DNA of 35,901 nucleotides. Origin: Deltaproteobacteria bacterium (GTDB taxonomy: Bacteria; Myxococcota_A; Polyangia; JAAYKL01). The stretch spans positions 1 through 35,901 of the forward strand of contig JAUXHN010000021.1 of NCBI GenBank assembly GCA_030621515.1, written 5' to 3'. The notes under the pieces were generated by a model. The model saw only the letters and a program-made list of their open reading frames with translations. It was not told the DNA's origin and ran no database searches. Below are positions 8,172-18,086 of this stretch, piece by piece. Every line of letters begins with the position of its first letter. The first letter of the stretch is position 1. Made by a program: the position numbers and the translations under genes.

Positions 8172-8885
8172 ATGTTCTCTTTACTGGTACGACGCGACGG
8201 CCTCATAGAACCGCCTTCAATTGGCGAGACGGACGTCCACTGTCATATCCTTCCAGGACTGGATGACGGCCCGTCCGACCAGCGTGGATCCCTCGCCATC
8301 GCCCGATTGCTCATAGAGATGGGAATAAAAAACGTGGTGGCCACCCCCCACGTGATCTCCGACCTGTACCCCAACACCACCGAGGCCATCCTGGACAAGG
8401 TGGAGGTCATGCGCCGCCTCATGGTGGACAGCGGACTCAATCTCAACATCATGGCCGGCGCCGAATACTACGCCGAGGGCGCCCTGCTGGACAGGATCGC
8501 ACGGAACGACCTGCTTTCGTTCGGCGATGAACGATACGTGCTCTTCGAATCCCCCGTGGAGAGCCAGCCGATGGTCCTCGAGGAGATCGCCTTCAGTCTC
8601 AAGTCGGCCGGGTATACACCGTTGCTGGCGCACGTGGAGCGATACAGATACCTGCAATCGAACCACGATCAGGTCGTCCACCTCAAGCAAATGGGCGTTC
8701 ATTTCCAGGTGAACCACCCGTCGTTCATGCTTCCCAAGACCAGCCGCCGCGGCGAGATGGCTCGTCGGCTCTACATCAAGGGCATGGTCGACTTGCTCGG
8801 AACCGACATGCACCGCGCAACCTCCGAGGCGCAGCCTTACGCGCAAACCCAGCGCCGCTCGTCATGGTCCGGATTCAGGAAGTAA
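8172..8885 (+). CDS. CpsB/CapC-type PHP-domain tyrosine-protein phosphatase
   Basis: ETDVHCHILPGLDDGPSDQRGSLAIARLLIEMGIKNVVATPHV...LLAHVERYRYL...MVDLLGTDMHRA: PHP metal-ligand motifs typical of CpsB/Wzb-analog phosphatases. GGGGAGG upstream of ATG. Confidence 0.85.
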   Translation: MFSLLVRRDGLIEPPSIGETDVHCHILPGLDDGPSDQRGSLAIARLLIEMGIKNVVATPHVISDLYPNTTEAILDKVEVMRRLMVDSGLNLNIMAGAEYYAEGALLDRIARNDLLSFGDERYVLFESPVESQPMVLEEIAFSLKSAGYTPLLAHVERYRYLQSNHDQVVHLKQMGVHFQVNHPSFMLPKTSRRGEMARRLYIKGMVDLLGTDMHRATSEAQPYAQTQRRSSWSGFRK

Positions 8886-8889
8886 CGAT

Positions 8890-11271
8890 TCAGCTTTCCT
8901 GGGTATCGGTGGTCCGCGATCCGTAATACGAACCCCGGTAGTAGTGATAGTAGCCCCCGCGTCGCGTGGTAACGCCGTTGATCACCAACCCCTTGACCAG
9001 GTCCATCTTCCTGTGAGTCTGCCCGGACAGCTTGAGCGCCGCACGCCTGCATGCTCTGGGACGAACCACGAAGAGCATCATGTCCGAGAACCGGGAGATC
9101 ACCAGGGAATCCGCCACGAGCAGCGGCGGAGTGTCGAGGAGAACATAGTCGTAGGTGTCCCGCCATCGAGAGACGATATCCGCCAGAGCATCGGACGACA
9201 GGAGTCTCTGGGACTCCGGTGGCTCGTTTCCAGCGGGTACCACGTCCACGTTCCATTGCTCGATATGCCTTACCGGATCCTTGGTTCGCCCCACCAGACA
9301 GTCGGAGATGCCCGGAGAACGCGGAACTCCCCACATCCTGTGCTGAGCGGGCCTTCGAAGATCGAGATCAACAACCACCACCCGTTGACCGGCCTTGGAC
9401 AGAGCTATTGCCAGGTTCGATATCACCGTAGACTTCCCCTCGGACGCCTCGGATGAAGTTATCTGGATGACTCGGATGGGTTTCCCCTCCACCTGGGAGA
9501 ACTCCACGTTGGTTCGCAACGTGCGAAAAGATTCCGCAGCCGGCCCCTTGGGCGCCCCCCATATCTCCGCGATGAGCGGATCCTTGCCCACCACCAATCC
9601 CAGATCCTTGAGGTTGGGAATCACCCCGTAGGGCGATAACCCGGCCATGGTCTTGGCCTCCTCCTCGTCCCTTATTCTGGGATCGATGGCCCTTCGGAGG
9701 AAGACCGCACCCATCCCGACGATCAACCCCAGAAACGCAGCGAGGATCATCGTGGTCAGGCGCCTCGGCTTGCTCTTCTTGAAGGGCGTCGTAGCCGCGT
9801 CGATTATCCGTTTGTCCGTGGTGGTTGACGCCTTGAGGATATTCGCCTCCTCGAGCTTGGTCATGAGGAAGGTGTACAGTTCCTGGCTCACCTCCATCTT
9901 CCTTTTCAGGGACGCCATCCGGCGCTCCTTGTCGGGATAACTCGACAGCTCCGCCTGGATTTCGTCCAGCGCGCGACCGATCCCCCGACGCCTCTCCTTG
10001 ATTCGGTTACGGGAGGCCCGGACGAGTTCGAGCACCTGCACCCTCACTCTCCGGATCTCTTCGTTTAGCCTGACTACCTCCGGGTGGGTGGCCGTCATGT
10101 CTGACAGCAGGGCCTGGCGCTTGAGCTCCAGCTCATTCAACGCGCCGATGGCCTGTCCTAGAAGCTCGTCGTCAAACAGGAAGTCTCCGGTCAGGAAAAC
10201 CGGGCCGCCTTTTTTTCGCACCCGGGCGATCTCGACGACGACCGAAGAAAACAGCTCCTCCTGGATTCTCACCTTGCGAAGCTCCAGCTCCAGTTCGGCG
10301 CCGCCGCTGATGAGTTCCTTCGCCTGCTCGGGCAACATCACCCCGCCCGACTCCTCCAGAAAGACCTGCAGATCGCTCTCCGCCGACTCCAGGCCAATCC
10401 TTATGCTCTCGAGCTGATTCTCGATGAAGGTGGCCGAGAGATCCGCCCTCTTGGTTCGCCACCGGATGGCGAAACCCATGTAGACATCCATGATCTCGTT
10501 GATAAGATCCCTGGCCAGGGTGCGATCCTGATGCATCAACGAGATCCGCACCAGGTTGGTCTCCTTGCGTCCTCCAATGCTCTCCACCGAGATCCGCTCG
10601 ATGATATCTTCGGCGAGCTTGTCGTCGGGCACGATGGTAACGTCGATCTCCGCCCCCGGCGCGGGGCCCTTGCCCTTGCCAACCGAAAAGTGAACACCTC
10701 GCCTGTCGAAACGCCCGCCCACAGGAACGGTCACCGGAGCATCGCCGGACACCACCACGTCGAAGCCACCTCCGGACAGAGCGGTGAACGTCGCCTCGAG
10801 ATTTCTCTCCACCCAGTCGTCCACGTAGCAGCCCTCGATCACACGTCTCAGGGCGCGCAGATCCTTGTCGAGGGGCGACTTGCCGCCCAGAGTGACGCCG
10901 ATATCGATTGTAAAATCCGGGATCTTCTGTGTAATGCCCAGACCCAGTCTGTGCGCGGCCTGTCCGATTATGTACTTGCTCCTCAGGATCTCCACTTCGG
11001 TCTCCACCGGAGACGGCCGCCCGATTCCGGAGAGTTCCAGCAGGGCGCTCGCGCCCGCCGAATCTGAAGAGGAAACCTGCAGGACCCCCGAAGAACTGTA
11101 CTGAGGCACAACGAATATCAGGTACGCGCCCGCCGCCAATATCACCAGAATGAACGGCACAACCAGGGTGCGCCATTCATCGAGGAGGATCACCAGGTAC
11201 TCGGCGATGGAGGTTTCGTCGTCCTCGATCTGGTCGGGTATTGGAACCTCTTTTTGGGGATCGTCCGTCAA
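8890..11271 (-). CDS. Polysaccharide co-polymerase with BY-kinase (Wzc-like tyrosine autokinase)
   Basis: N-term Wzz domain with TM, coiled coil, second TM; Walker A TSSEASEGKST, Walker A' VVVVDLDLRRP, Walker B YDYVLLDTPPLL; C-terminal Tyr cluster RRGGYYHYYRGSYYGSR. TTG start overlapping the upstream gene's stop (TTGA). Confidence 0.9.
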   Translation of the reverse strand: MTDDPQKEVPIPDQIEDDETSIAEYLVILLDEWRTLVVPFILVILAAGAYLIFVVPQYSSSGVLQVSSSDSAGASALLELSGIGRPSPVETEVEILRSKYIIGQAAHRLGLGITQKIPDFTIDIGVTLGGKSPLDKDLRALRRVIEGCYVDDWVERNLEATFTALSGGGFDVVVSGDAPVTVPVGGRFDRRGVHFSVGKGKGPAPGAEIDVTIVPDDKLAEDIIERISVESIGGRKETNLVRISLMHQDRTLARDLINEIMDVYMGFAIRWRTKRADLSATFIENQLESIRIGLESAESDLQVFLEESGGVMLPEQAKELISGGAELELELRKVRIQEELFSSVVVEIARVRKKGGPVFLTGDFLFDDELLGQAIGALNELELKRQALLSDMTATHPEVVRLNEEIRRVRVQVLELVRASRNRIKERRRGIGRALDEIQAELSSYPDKERRMASLKRKMEVSQELYTFLMTKLEEANILKASTTTDKRIIDAATTPFKKSKPRRLTTMILAAFLGLIVGMGAVFLRRAIDPRIRDEEEAKTMAGLSPYGVIPNLKDLGLVVGKDPLIAEIWGAPKGPAAESFRTLRTNVEFSQVEGKPIRVIQITSSEASEGKSTVISNLAIALSKAGQRVVVVDLDLRRPAQHRMWGVPRSPGISDCLVGRTKDPVRHIEQWNVDVVPAGNEPPESQRLLSSDALADIVSRWRDTYDYVLLDTPPLLVADSLVISRFSDMMLFVVRPRACRRAALKLSGQTHRKMDLVKGLVINGVTTRRGGYYHYYRGSYYGSRTTDTQES

Positions 11272-12338
11272 TTGGCCATCCGATCGTAGGTTCGCGTGGC
11301 GTGATCCGCGCCCAACAGGAAGGGAAGGATCTGCTCCATGTACCGGCTCAGGGTTGTCAACGTTGTGGGGGATACCACGATGCGGTCGCCGGGCTGCAAC
11401 AGGATTCGATCACCGTTGTCCAGAATGGAATCGTAGGAGAGCGTGTACACGGTGGGCTCCTGCCAATTGCCCCGTATCAGCTTGATGTTCCTCTCCCTGG
11501 CCTCGACATGGAGGATCCCTCCCACGGAGGCGATCGCCTGTGCCAGACTGAGCCTTCCCCTCTCTATCTTCACCAATCCCGGTTTTTTCACCTCGCCGAA
11601 AACATACACTTTCTGGTCTTCCGAACTGGGGATGTAAATCAGGTCGCCGGATTTCAGGTAGATGTTGCGGCTCATATCCCCACGCAGCAGGATATCCGCG
11701 AGGTTGATGGGAAGCAGGGTCTTGTTGCGCACCACGTACGCGCGCTCCAGGTTCCCCTCGGGTAACACGCCCTTCGCCAGACCGATGGCCTCGAGCAGGG
11801 TTGTGTCGCCGTCCACGGGAAACACGCCCGGTGCCTTGACCTCCCCCAAAACGTAGTACTTTTGTGACTCGTACTGGAGAACGTCCACGGTCAGGTGAGG
11901 CTCCTTGACGTACGCCCCGATGTGCTCTTGTAAAATCCCGTGGATCTCCTCCACCGTGTACCCGGTGACCGGAATCGGACCGATTATCGGAAGGTATATA
12001 TTGCCGTCCTTCTTGACGATTGTGCCGACGATCCCGCGATTGAAATCCCTGGCGGAGGAGAACTCCTCGTGCTCGAGCACCGTGATGTTGAGAATATCGT
12101 TGGGCCCGATCCGATATTCGTCCACCTGAGGCGGAAGCTCCGTGGCCACCTCCTCCACATTCAACGCCCTCGCCGCCAGAGGAACCTCGCTACCCTCTGC
12201 AGGCGACTTGAGGAGGTCTTCCAGATCTCCTTCCTTGGGCGTCGGCCCCACGTGGGGCCCCCCGCATGCGCCGAGCCACGCACAGAGGATCACGACCCCC
12301 GCCGTCCACAAAATCGCCCTGGTACGTTTTACATTCAT
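11268..12338 (-). CDS. Polysaccharide export outer-membrane lipoprotein (Wza-like, SLBB domains)
   Basis: MNVKRTRAILWTAGVVILCAWLGACGG lipobox; YRIGPNDILNITVLEHEEFS...GNIYLPIIGPIPVTGYTVEEIHGIL...; repeated SLBB-like V(L/F)GEVKxPG blocks. ATG at 12338 preferred to the 12563 ORF start. Confidence 0.9.
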   Translation of the reverse strand: MNVKRTRAILWTAGVVILCAWLGACGGPHVGPTPKEGDLEDLLKSPAEGSEVPLAARALNVEEVATELPPQVDEYRIGPNDILNITVLEHEEFSSARDFNRGIVGTIVKKDGNIYLPIIGPIPVTGYTVEEIHGILQEHIGAYVKEPHLTVDVLQYESQKYYVLGEVKAPGVFPVDGDTTLLEAIGLAKGVLPEGNLERAYVVRNKTLLPINLADILLRGDMSRNIYLKSGDLIYIPSSEDQKVYVFGEVKKPGLVKIERGRLSLAQAIASVGGILHVEARERNIKLIRGNWQEPTVYTLSYDSILDNGDRILLQPGDRIVVSPTTLTTLSRYMEQILPFLLGADHATRTYDRMAN

Positions 12339-12405
12339 AACAAACACGAAATATGGCATTTCCAACATGCTATTACAATTTTCGGGAACCCAGTAGAATG
12401 TTGCC

Positions 12406-13416
12406 ATGAATAAAATGATCACACTGCTCAAAAAGGCCGGCGAATTATGCGGATTGGCCATCGTCGGGTTTCTCCTGATCTGCGCGACCGGGTGCGCGGA
12501 TGATGACGGGGAAAAGCTGATACTCATCGAAACGATAGATCTGCCCGACGGCAGGGTAGCCATGCCCTACAGCGCCGTGCTCGAGGCGAGCGACGTGTCC
12601 GGGCCGGTCACATGGTCGGTCACTGCGGGGGATCTGCCTCCGGGGCTGAATCTGTCTCCACTTGACGGCGCGATAACGGGCGAGCCGTCGAAATCCGGAA
12701 GCTACGGATTCACGGTTCAGGCGCAAGATGACGACGGAACCGATGAAGTTGACCTGCAGATCGCCATCCCCACCCTGGTACTGATGAGCGGTTTCGAACC
12801 CTTCGGCATTTACGACACCAATCCTTCATACGAGGCCCTGATCCCTCTTCACGAGCAATTGATCTCGAGCCTGGACATTCGGATAATCGAGATTCCGGTC
12901 ACGTGGGAGTCCGGCTGGACGTCCCTTCTGGATGAGATCGATGATCTCAACCCGGACGTGGTGGTGGGAACGGGCGTGGCCGGCTCGGACGCCATGCGGT
13001 TCGAGACCCTCGCGAGAAACGAAGCCTCCGGCAAGGATGAGGACGACGTGACCCTGAGCGGGGAACCGGTGGTGGAGGGCGGACCGGCCACCATCCCGGC
13101 GGAAATGCCCGTGTCTCAGATGTCCGATGCAATGGAAGACGGCGGCTTCGACACGATGATATCGGACAATGCGGGCGATTTTCTGTGCAACCACGTATTT
13201 TACAACCTGATGTACCATGTGGACAACAGCGACGATCCTCCCGTCGCCGCGGGCTTCATACACGTGCCGCCCGCTCTGAATAGCGGAACCTTCTCGGTGC
13301 AGGACATCACCGCCGCTCACATACTCGGCCTCGAGGCGCTGTCGGCCTGGCTGGATTCGGATCGGGATGTCGGCGATACCGTCGTTTCCACCCACACGGC
13401 CCCGATCTACCTCTGA
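12406..13416 (+). CDS. Lipoprotein with putative Ig (He_PIG-like) domain fused to pyroglutamyl-peptidase I (C15)-like domain
   Basis: LLICATGCADD lipobox; Ig-like PYSAVLEASDVSGPVTWSVTAGDLPPGLNLSPLDGAITGEPSKSGSYGFTVQAQD; C15-like MSGFEPFGIYDTNPSYEAL, GTGVAGSDAMRFETLARN, ISDNAGDFLCNHVFYNLMY, AGFIHVPPA. Confidence 0.82.
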   Translation: MNKMITLLKKAGELCGLAIVGFLLICATGCADDDGEKLILIETIDLPDGRVAMPYSAVLEASDVSGPVTWSVTAGDLPPGLNLSPLDGAITGEPSKSGSYGFTVQAQDDDGTDEVDLQIAIPTLVLMSGFEPFGIYDTNPSYEALIPLHEQLISSLDIRIIEIPVTWESGWTSLLDEIDDLNPDVVVGTGVAGSDAMRFETLARNEASGKDEDDVTLSGEPVVEGGPATIPAEMPVSQMSDAMEDGGFDTMISDNAGDFLCNHVFYNLMYHVDNSDDPPVAAGFIHVPPALNSGTFSVQDITAAHILGLEALSAWLDSDRDVGDTVVSTHTAPIYL

Positions 13417-13418
13417 TC

Positions 13419-14258
13419 TCAAATGCCGAAATAGATTCCCACGGTGCCCATGGCCATGGGCTCGTTTATCATGGAGCGCTTCAGCTCGAGCATGGGCACC
13501 TGCCCCACGAGCAGATTGGTGGAGATCATCCCCCCGAGTTGAAAACCGAAATCGCCCGTGATGCGGGATCTCCAGAAGATGGATCCGACAACGTTCCAGG
13601 TGACCTTTTCCACGCCTGGCCGCGGATCGTGCCGGATGGTGGGCAGTAACTGGATCTCCGCGCCCAGCACGTGGCCGTCGAACAACATCACGGACGTCCG
13701 CAGGCCCACCCCCGTCACTCCCTGCACGTCTTTGTACACGCTGAACACGCGACCGAACACGTGGGGCTCGACCCTGAGACGCCGCATCGGGCTGAAGTGG
13801 AGCCAGAACCCCAGCTCTCCTCCGCTGTCCATGACGCCCCCCGGTCTGAGCTTCACGCCGTCGGTCCACGCGCTGTCTACCCGGTGGGTCAGGTAGGCCG
13901 CTTCCAGCGTGAACACATCGACGAGGGGAAACCGCATCCCCACCTCATGACCGAAGGAGAGGAGGGAGTCGTCACTCCACCACATTCCTCCTATCGTGTG
14001 ATGCCCGAACAGGCCTGCGCGCTCATCGAAGGCGAAGTTCCAGGTGAGGCCGCCCTCGAGGACGGCGGACGTGTCGTTGGCCAGATTGCCTATCTGGGGC
14101 ACATACGCGCCCGAGCCGTTCAGGGAAACCGCGACCTGCCTTGCGGGCGGCAGGTATCCGCCGGAACGAACAGCAGGATTGGGCCAGTCGGCACGGGCAC
14201 CCGACGCCACCGCCAGGCTCACCAGCACAACCGCAATAATGTTGATCGATGTTCTCAT
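13419..14258 (-). CDS. Secreted, putative outer-membrane beta-barrel protein
   Basis: Signal peptide MRTSINIIAVVLVSLAVASGARA followed by alternating aromatic/polar strand-like sequence, e.g. LTWNFAFDERAGLFGHHTIGGMWW, GELGFWLHFSPMRRLRVEPHVFGRVF. Confidence 0.55.
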   Translation of the reverse strand: MRTSINIIAVVLVSLAVASGARADWPNPAVRSGGYLPPARQVAVSLNGSGAYVPQIGNLANDTSAVLEGGLTWNFAFDERAGLFGHHTIGGMWWSDDSLLSFGHEVGMRFPLVDVFTLEAAYLTHRVDSAWTDGVKLRPGGVMDSGGELGFWLHFSPMRRLRVEPHVFGRVFSVYKDVQGVTGVGLRTSVMLFDGHVLGAEIQLLPTIRHDPRPGVEKVTWNVVGSIFWRSRITGDFGFQLGGMISTNLLVGQVPMLELKRSMINEPMAMGTVGIYFGI

Positions 14259-14341
14259 TCGCACATTGCCACAATTGACCACAATCGAATGTCGGTGTAA
14301 CCCAATTGTGTGTTTTCCCTCATATCAGCCGGAGCGATCAT

Positions 14342-16159
14342 ATGAAGAATAGTCGGATAAGCGCCTTTTTGATATCGGTTTTTACGCTTGCGATACTGTG
14401 TTCCCTGGTCGGGGCACAAGCGCGGAAAAAGGGCGGCGACCCGGTTTCAAAGGACACCTACACGCTGTTCGCGAGCGGCGATACCGCCCTGGCCAGGTGG
14501 GTGCACAACGGCTACTACGAAAAGGGCCCAAAGCGCTGCCTCCTGGACCTGAAAGACCTGATATCCGGCGCGGATATCGCCATGACAAACCTCGAGTGCG
14601 TCGTGGCTTCCTGCGGAACGTTCGGCGACAAGGGAGAGCGACGCCCGTTTCTGTATCGGGGACGCCCGGAGCTCCTCGACATCATCACCGAGGTCGGATT
14701 CGACGTGGCAGTGGTTGCCAACAATCACTCGGGAGACTACGGCCCCGACGCGTTTCTGGAAGAGCTCGAACTCCTGAAGGCAACCGGCATGGCCGCAGTG
14801 GGCGGAGGTCGGAACAAGGCGGAGGCATCGACACCTACTTACGTTCAGGCCGGCGATGTCATCGTTGCTTTTCTCGGCGCCGAAACCAAATTCCCCAAGT
14901 TCGCCGCCACCGACACATCCCCCGGCAACTTCTATGCAAAGGAATACTCCAACCTGGAGAATGCCCTGAAGGAGCCGATCGCGGTTGCCAGGAAGCATGC
15001 CGATCTGGTCGTTTTCACCCCACACTGGGGAGACAACTGGACGGACGAACCCACCGGGAAACGCCGAAAGCTCGCCCGAGCGATAATCGATATGGGCGTG
15101 GACGCCATCCTGGGACACTCGGCGCACCACATTCACGGCATCGAGATATACAAGGGCAGACCCATCGTCTACGACATGGGCTCGTTTTTCTTCGATACCG
15201 TGATGCAGAAACGAATGCGCCTCGGGGCCGGCTACGTCCTCACGTTCAGCAAGGCCGGCTTCACAAAGCTTACCATCCATCCCCTCAAGCTGCACTCAAA
15301 CCGGACCGTCTTCGCGAAGGGCGCCGTATTGGAGAAGATCCACAAGCTCCTCATCGATCTCACCGCCGGGTTCGGCACAGGCGTTGCGCCGGTGGTCGAA
15401 GGCGACACTCTCGTTTTTTCATTCTCCCCCGAGGTGCCTCCCACACCGCCGACTCTGAAACCAGAGAACATCCACAAGACAGGCCAGACCAGGAAGCTAC
15501 CGCAGGAGCTCAGATCCAGAAAAACAAACGTAGTCTTCGACACCCCCCCCGGGTGGACAGAGGGTTTCGATTCCATTCCACTCGACAACGGTGTCACCAT
15601 AATCGGCGCCCGCAACCCGGAGGCGGTCTGGCCCCGCAGGGCTTTCACCGCTGAGATAGCGCTGAAGGTTCCCGGCCCCCTCGAGAAGGCGCGATGGGAA
15701 GCCTCGATCAGGGGAGTGCAAAGAGACGGGGAAGAGACCTTCGTCTGGAGACACCCAATCGCCGACGGCGGCTGGCTGCCCTATATCTGGGAGCCCGGAC
15801 AGATCGTCGTTGACCGCACGCTCGTTCGCCCGAAGACCGTCCCCGAGGGCACCTACGATCTCTACTGGAGATTCGAGAATCTATCAAAAAGAACCCACGC
15901 CGCCCCTGTAAACAAGGCCCAGGGAGACTCCGAAGGGTTCGTGCACATCGGCGAGATCCTGATCACCAGGGAGAACATCCCCTCGGGTCCGGCGGGCGTC
16001 TCATGGGACGGCATGCTGCCGCCGAAGGGTGAGGTTCATCCACAAATGGAGCCCGGTGTTCCCCTGTGGCCCTTCTTCGCCGGGGGCGGCGCAGTGCTGC
16101 TGATCATCATCGTCGTGGTGGTGCTCGTCCTCAAGAAGCGGGCCAAAAAAAAGAAATAG
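14342..16159 (+). CDS. CapA-family (PGA_cap metallophosphatase-fold) protein, secreted with C-terminal TM anchor
   Basis: Signal MKNSRISAFLISVFTLAILCSLVGA; FASGDTAL, IAMTNLECVV, VVANNHSGDYG, VFTPHWGDNW, ILGHSAHHIHGIEIYKGRPIVYDMGSFFFD; C-term FAGGGAVLLIIIVVVVLVLKKRAKKKK. Confidence 0.88.
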   Translation: MKNSRISAFLISVFTLAILCSLVGAQARKKGGDPVSKDTYTLFASGDTALARWVHNGYYEKGPKRCLLDLKDLISGADIAMTNLECVVASCGTFGDKGERRPFLYRGRPELLDIITEVGFDVAVVANNHSGDYGPDAFLEELELLKATGMAAVGGGRNKAEASTPTYVQAGDVIVAFLGAETKFPKFAATDTSPGNFYAKEYSNLENALKEPIAVARKHADLVVFTPHWGDNWTDEPTGKRRKLARAIIDMGVDAILGHSAHHIHGIEIYKGRPIVYDMGSFFFDTVMQKRMRLGAGYVLTFSKAGFTKLTIHPLKLHSNRTVFAKGAVLEKIHKLLIDLTAGFGTGVAPVVEGDTLVFSFSPEVPPTPPTLKPENIHKTGQTRKLPQELRSRKTNVVFDTPPGWTEGFDSIPLDNGVTIIGARNPEAVWPRRAFTAEIALKVPGPLEKARWEASIRGVQRDGEETFVWRHPIADGGWLPYIWEPGQIVVDRTLVRPKTVPEGTYDLYWRFENLSKRTHAAPVNKAQGDSEGFVHIGEILITRENIPSGPAGVSWDGMLPPKGEVHPQMEPGVPLWPFFAGGGAVLLIIIVVVVLVLKKRAKKKK

Positions 16160-16165
16160 TCCCGG

Positions 16166-18028
16166 CTACGGCCCCGCATCCTTCCCCGTATCGGGTGACC
16201 CATCGCCGGTGATCTTCGCTCGGGATACGATGGCGCCGGCCCCGGAATCGATGACAGGAACCTGCTTCGCCAACCATCGGACAAAAGCCATCTGCAAATC
16301 GTGAGAACCGTACGCGGCATCGTGTATGGGCTCATCGCGCATGATGCCAAATGACTCGTTGCTCCACATCTTTGCCTGAAAAAAGACCAGCAACTCGCCG
16401 CCGCCGACAGCGAAGCGCCTGGCGATGGTGATCTCCCTGTCGTCCAGGGTTCTGGCGCTCACGAAAGGAGCTCCCTGTTCGACGACCACATCCAACAGAT
16501 AGGACGTCGCCTCCTCAAGCTTCGTCGGAACGGCGTAAGTTCCACGCCCGTTGTATTCAGGGCTCAACGCGCCACCGCATATTCCTGCGGGAAGATCGAG
16601 CTCCCTGGAAAGGAAAGGATAGCTCCCCTCTATCCTGGCCACCTGGTTCATCTTCCCGACCTGCATCTGCTCGGGGCGCACATTACCTCCGGGCGTCTTC
16701 ATGACCAGATCCGGAACAAACCGCACGAGCAGCTGAACGGTACCCTGTTGCGGCTCCGCCGGATCGACCAGGAGCACTACCCGCTGCCCCTCCTTCAATC
16801 TCGCCTCAATATTGGCCAGATCCTTTTCATCGTACTCCTTCATGGGATCGGCCAGTACGAGCACATCGGCTGGATCGGCCAGGTCCAGAAGGCCCATGGT
16901 GAACAAACGGGGATCTCGCGAGAAATTGATGAACATGGGATGAAACCCCCTGCGATCCCGCAGGCCCGGGTTCCAATCGGTGTGGTTCAGATCGAAACCC
17001 AGCTTCAGTCCCACAGGAGGAATATCCGCAATGTGGGGATCTTCGTTCTCTCGCTTTGCGAGCCAGGCGAAGGTGTTCATGGCGAACCTGTAGTTGTCCG
17101 CGATCCCGAGCCACTGGACCCCCAGCGTGTTGTGATCTCCTATCACGACAACTCTCCCCTTGCCCTTCTCCAACGCGGCAAACAGCGGGATATCCGGCCC
17201 CGTGGCCTCACCGGGCTCAACTCTTCTGTTGGAGTGCTTGCTCGGCTTGTGGGTGATGTAGTTTCCAAAATCGGAGTGGCCGTCGTCGGAGAGGAACGCT
17301 ACCCCGTGCTCCGTCTCCAGCGGACCGCCTCCGAGCCAGCTCGTCTCCCTCAGTTTGCGCGTCACCGGGTGCTTTTCGTAATGCATAATACGAATCAGGA
17401 TAGAGTTATTCCCAATGGTGTAGCCGTTCAACGTCTTTTCCCGGGCATAGGCTGAGGGGATCTTCACGCCGAACTGCTCGAGCATTGGATTGAGAACTTC
17501 GGCATTGTCATACGCGTTGTTGTGCTCCGACACGACGAACAGCCCACCCCCCTCATTCACGAACCGCCCGATGGCATCTATTTCCATGGTGGTGAGCTTC
17601 TCCAACTTTCTGTCCGGCTTCGATCTCCCCCCCGGTATGAACGTGGGCACGTTGAAAAACAGGATGTCGTAATTCTTGAGAAGATCATAATCGAGGGTTC
17701 CCTCGCGAAACTGCCGATAACGAAAATCGTGCGCGATCAAATTCTGGAGCAACCTGCTTGTCGATTGGGAATGACAATATCTGAACTCATGATCGTCAAA
17801 GACAAAGTCGGGCCTGGCCTCCCACTGGTGGGCCGAATCCACCAGTATCTTCGTCCTGCCCTCGCCGATCCACGGCTCGATGACCTTGTGCATGTCGATT
17901 TCTTCAGGAGAATCGCACGCAGCCCCGCCGAGCAAGACGCCGAACAACAACGTCGAAATAGCCGCCGCCTGAATGCAACGAATGTTTCCTTTTATAAACA
18001 CAATAGATTCAGCTCCTTCCGGCCACAT
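16166..18028 (-). CDS. Probable lipoprotein with GATase-like (DUF4350/GldG-type) fold, unknown function
   Basis: Hydrophobic N-term IQAAAISTLLFGVLLGGAAC; TKILVDSAHQWE..., YDILFFNVPTF, IGRFVNEGGGLFVVSEHNNAY, GKGRVVVIGDHNTLGVQW resemble DUF4350-like unknowns. Start uncertain (GTG at 18001 possible). Confidence 0.6.
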   Translation of the reverse strand: MWPEGAESIVFIKGNIRCIQAAAISTLLFGVLLGGAACDSPEEIDMHKVIEPWIGEGRTKILVDSAHQWEARPDFVFDDHEFRYCHSQSTSRLLQNLIAHDFRYRQFREGTLDYDLLKNYDILFFNVPTFIPGGRSKPDRKLEKLTTMEIDAIGRFVNEGGGLFVVSEHNNAYDNAEVLNPMLEQFGVKIPSAYAREKTLNGYTIGNNSILIRIMHYEKHPVTRKLRETSWLGGGPLETEHGVAFLSDDGHSDFGNYITHKPSKHSNRRVEPGEATGPDIPLFAALEKGKGRVVVIGDHNTLGVQWLGIADNYRFAMNTFAWLAKRENEDPHIADIPPVGLKLGFDLNHTDWNPGLRDRRGFHPMFINFSRDPRLFTMGLLDLADPADVLVLADPMKEYDEKDLANIEARLKEGQRVVLLVDPAEPQQGTVQLLVRFVPDLVMKTPGGNVRPEQMQVGKMNQVARIEGSYPFLSRELDLPAGICGGALSPEYNGRGTYAVPTKLEEATSYLLDVVVEQGAPFVSARTLDDREITIARRFAVGGGELLVFFQAKMWSNESFGIMRDEPIHDAAYGSHDLQMAFVRWLAKQVPVIDSGAGAIVSRAKITGDGSPDTGKDAGP

Positions 18029-18086
18029 TTACAAGATTTCACCAGGATGATAGATTCCCCCAACGGCTCAGTCAATCGGAGATCTC

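Noticed and set aside
12826-13869. 347-aa minus-strand ORF
   Set aside because: Shadow of the pyroglutamyl-peptidase-like lipoprotein and spans into the barrel gene in another frame; Arg/His-rich shadow composition.
14398-15654. 418-aa plus-strand ORF
   Set aside because: Alternate frame of the CapA gene; Arg/His/Pro-rich, typical high-GC frame-shadow.
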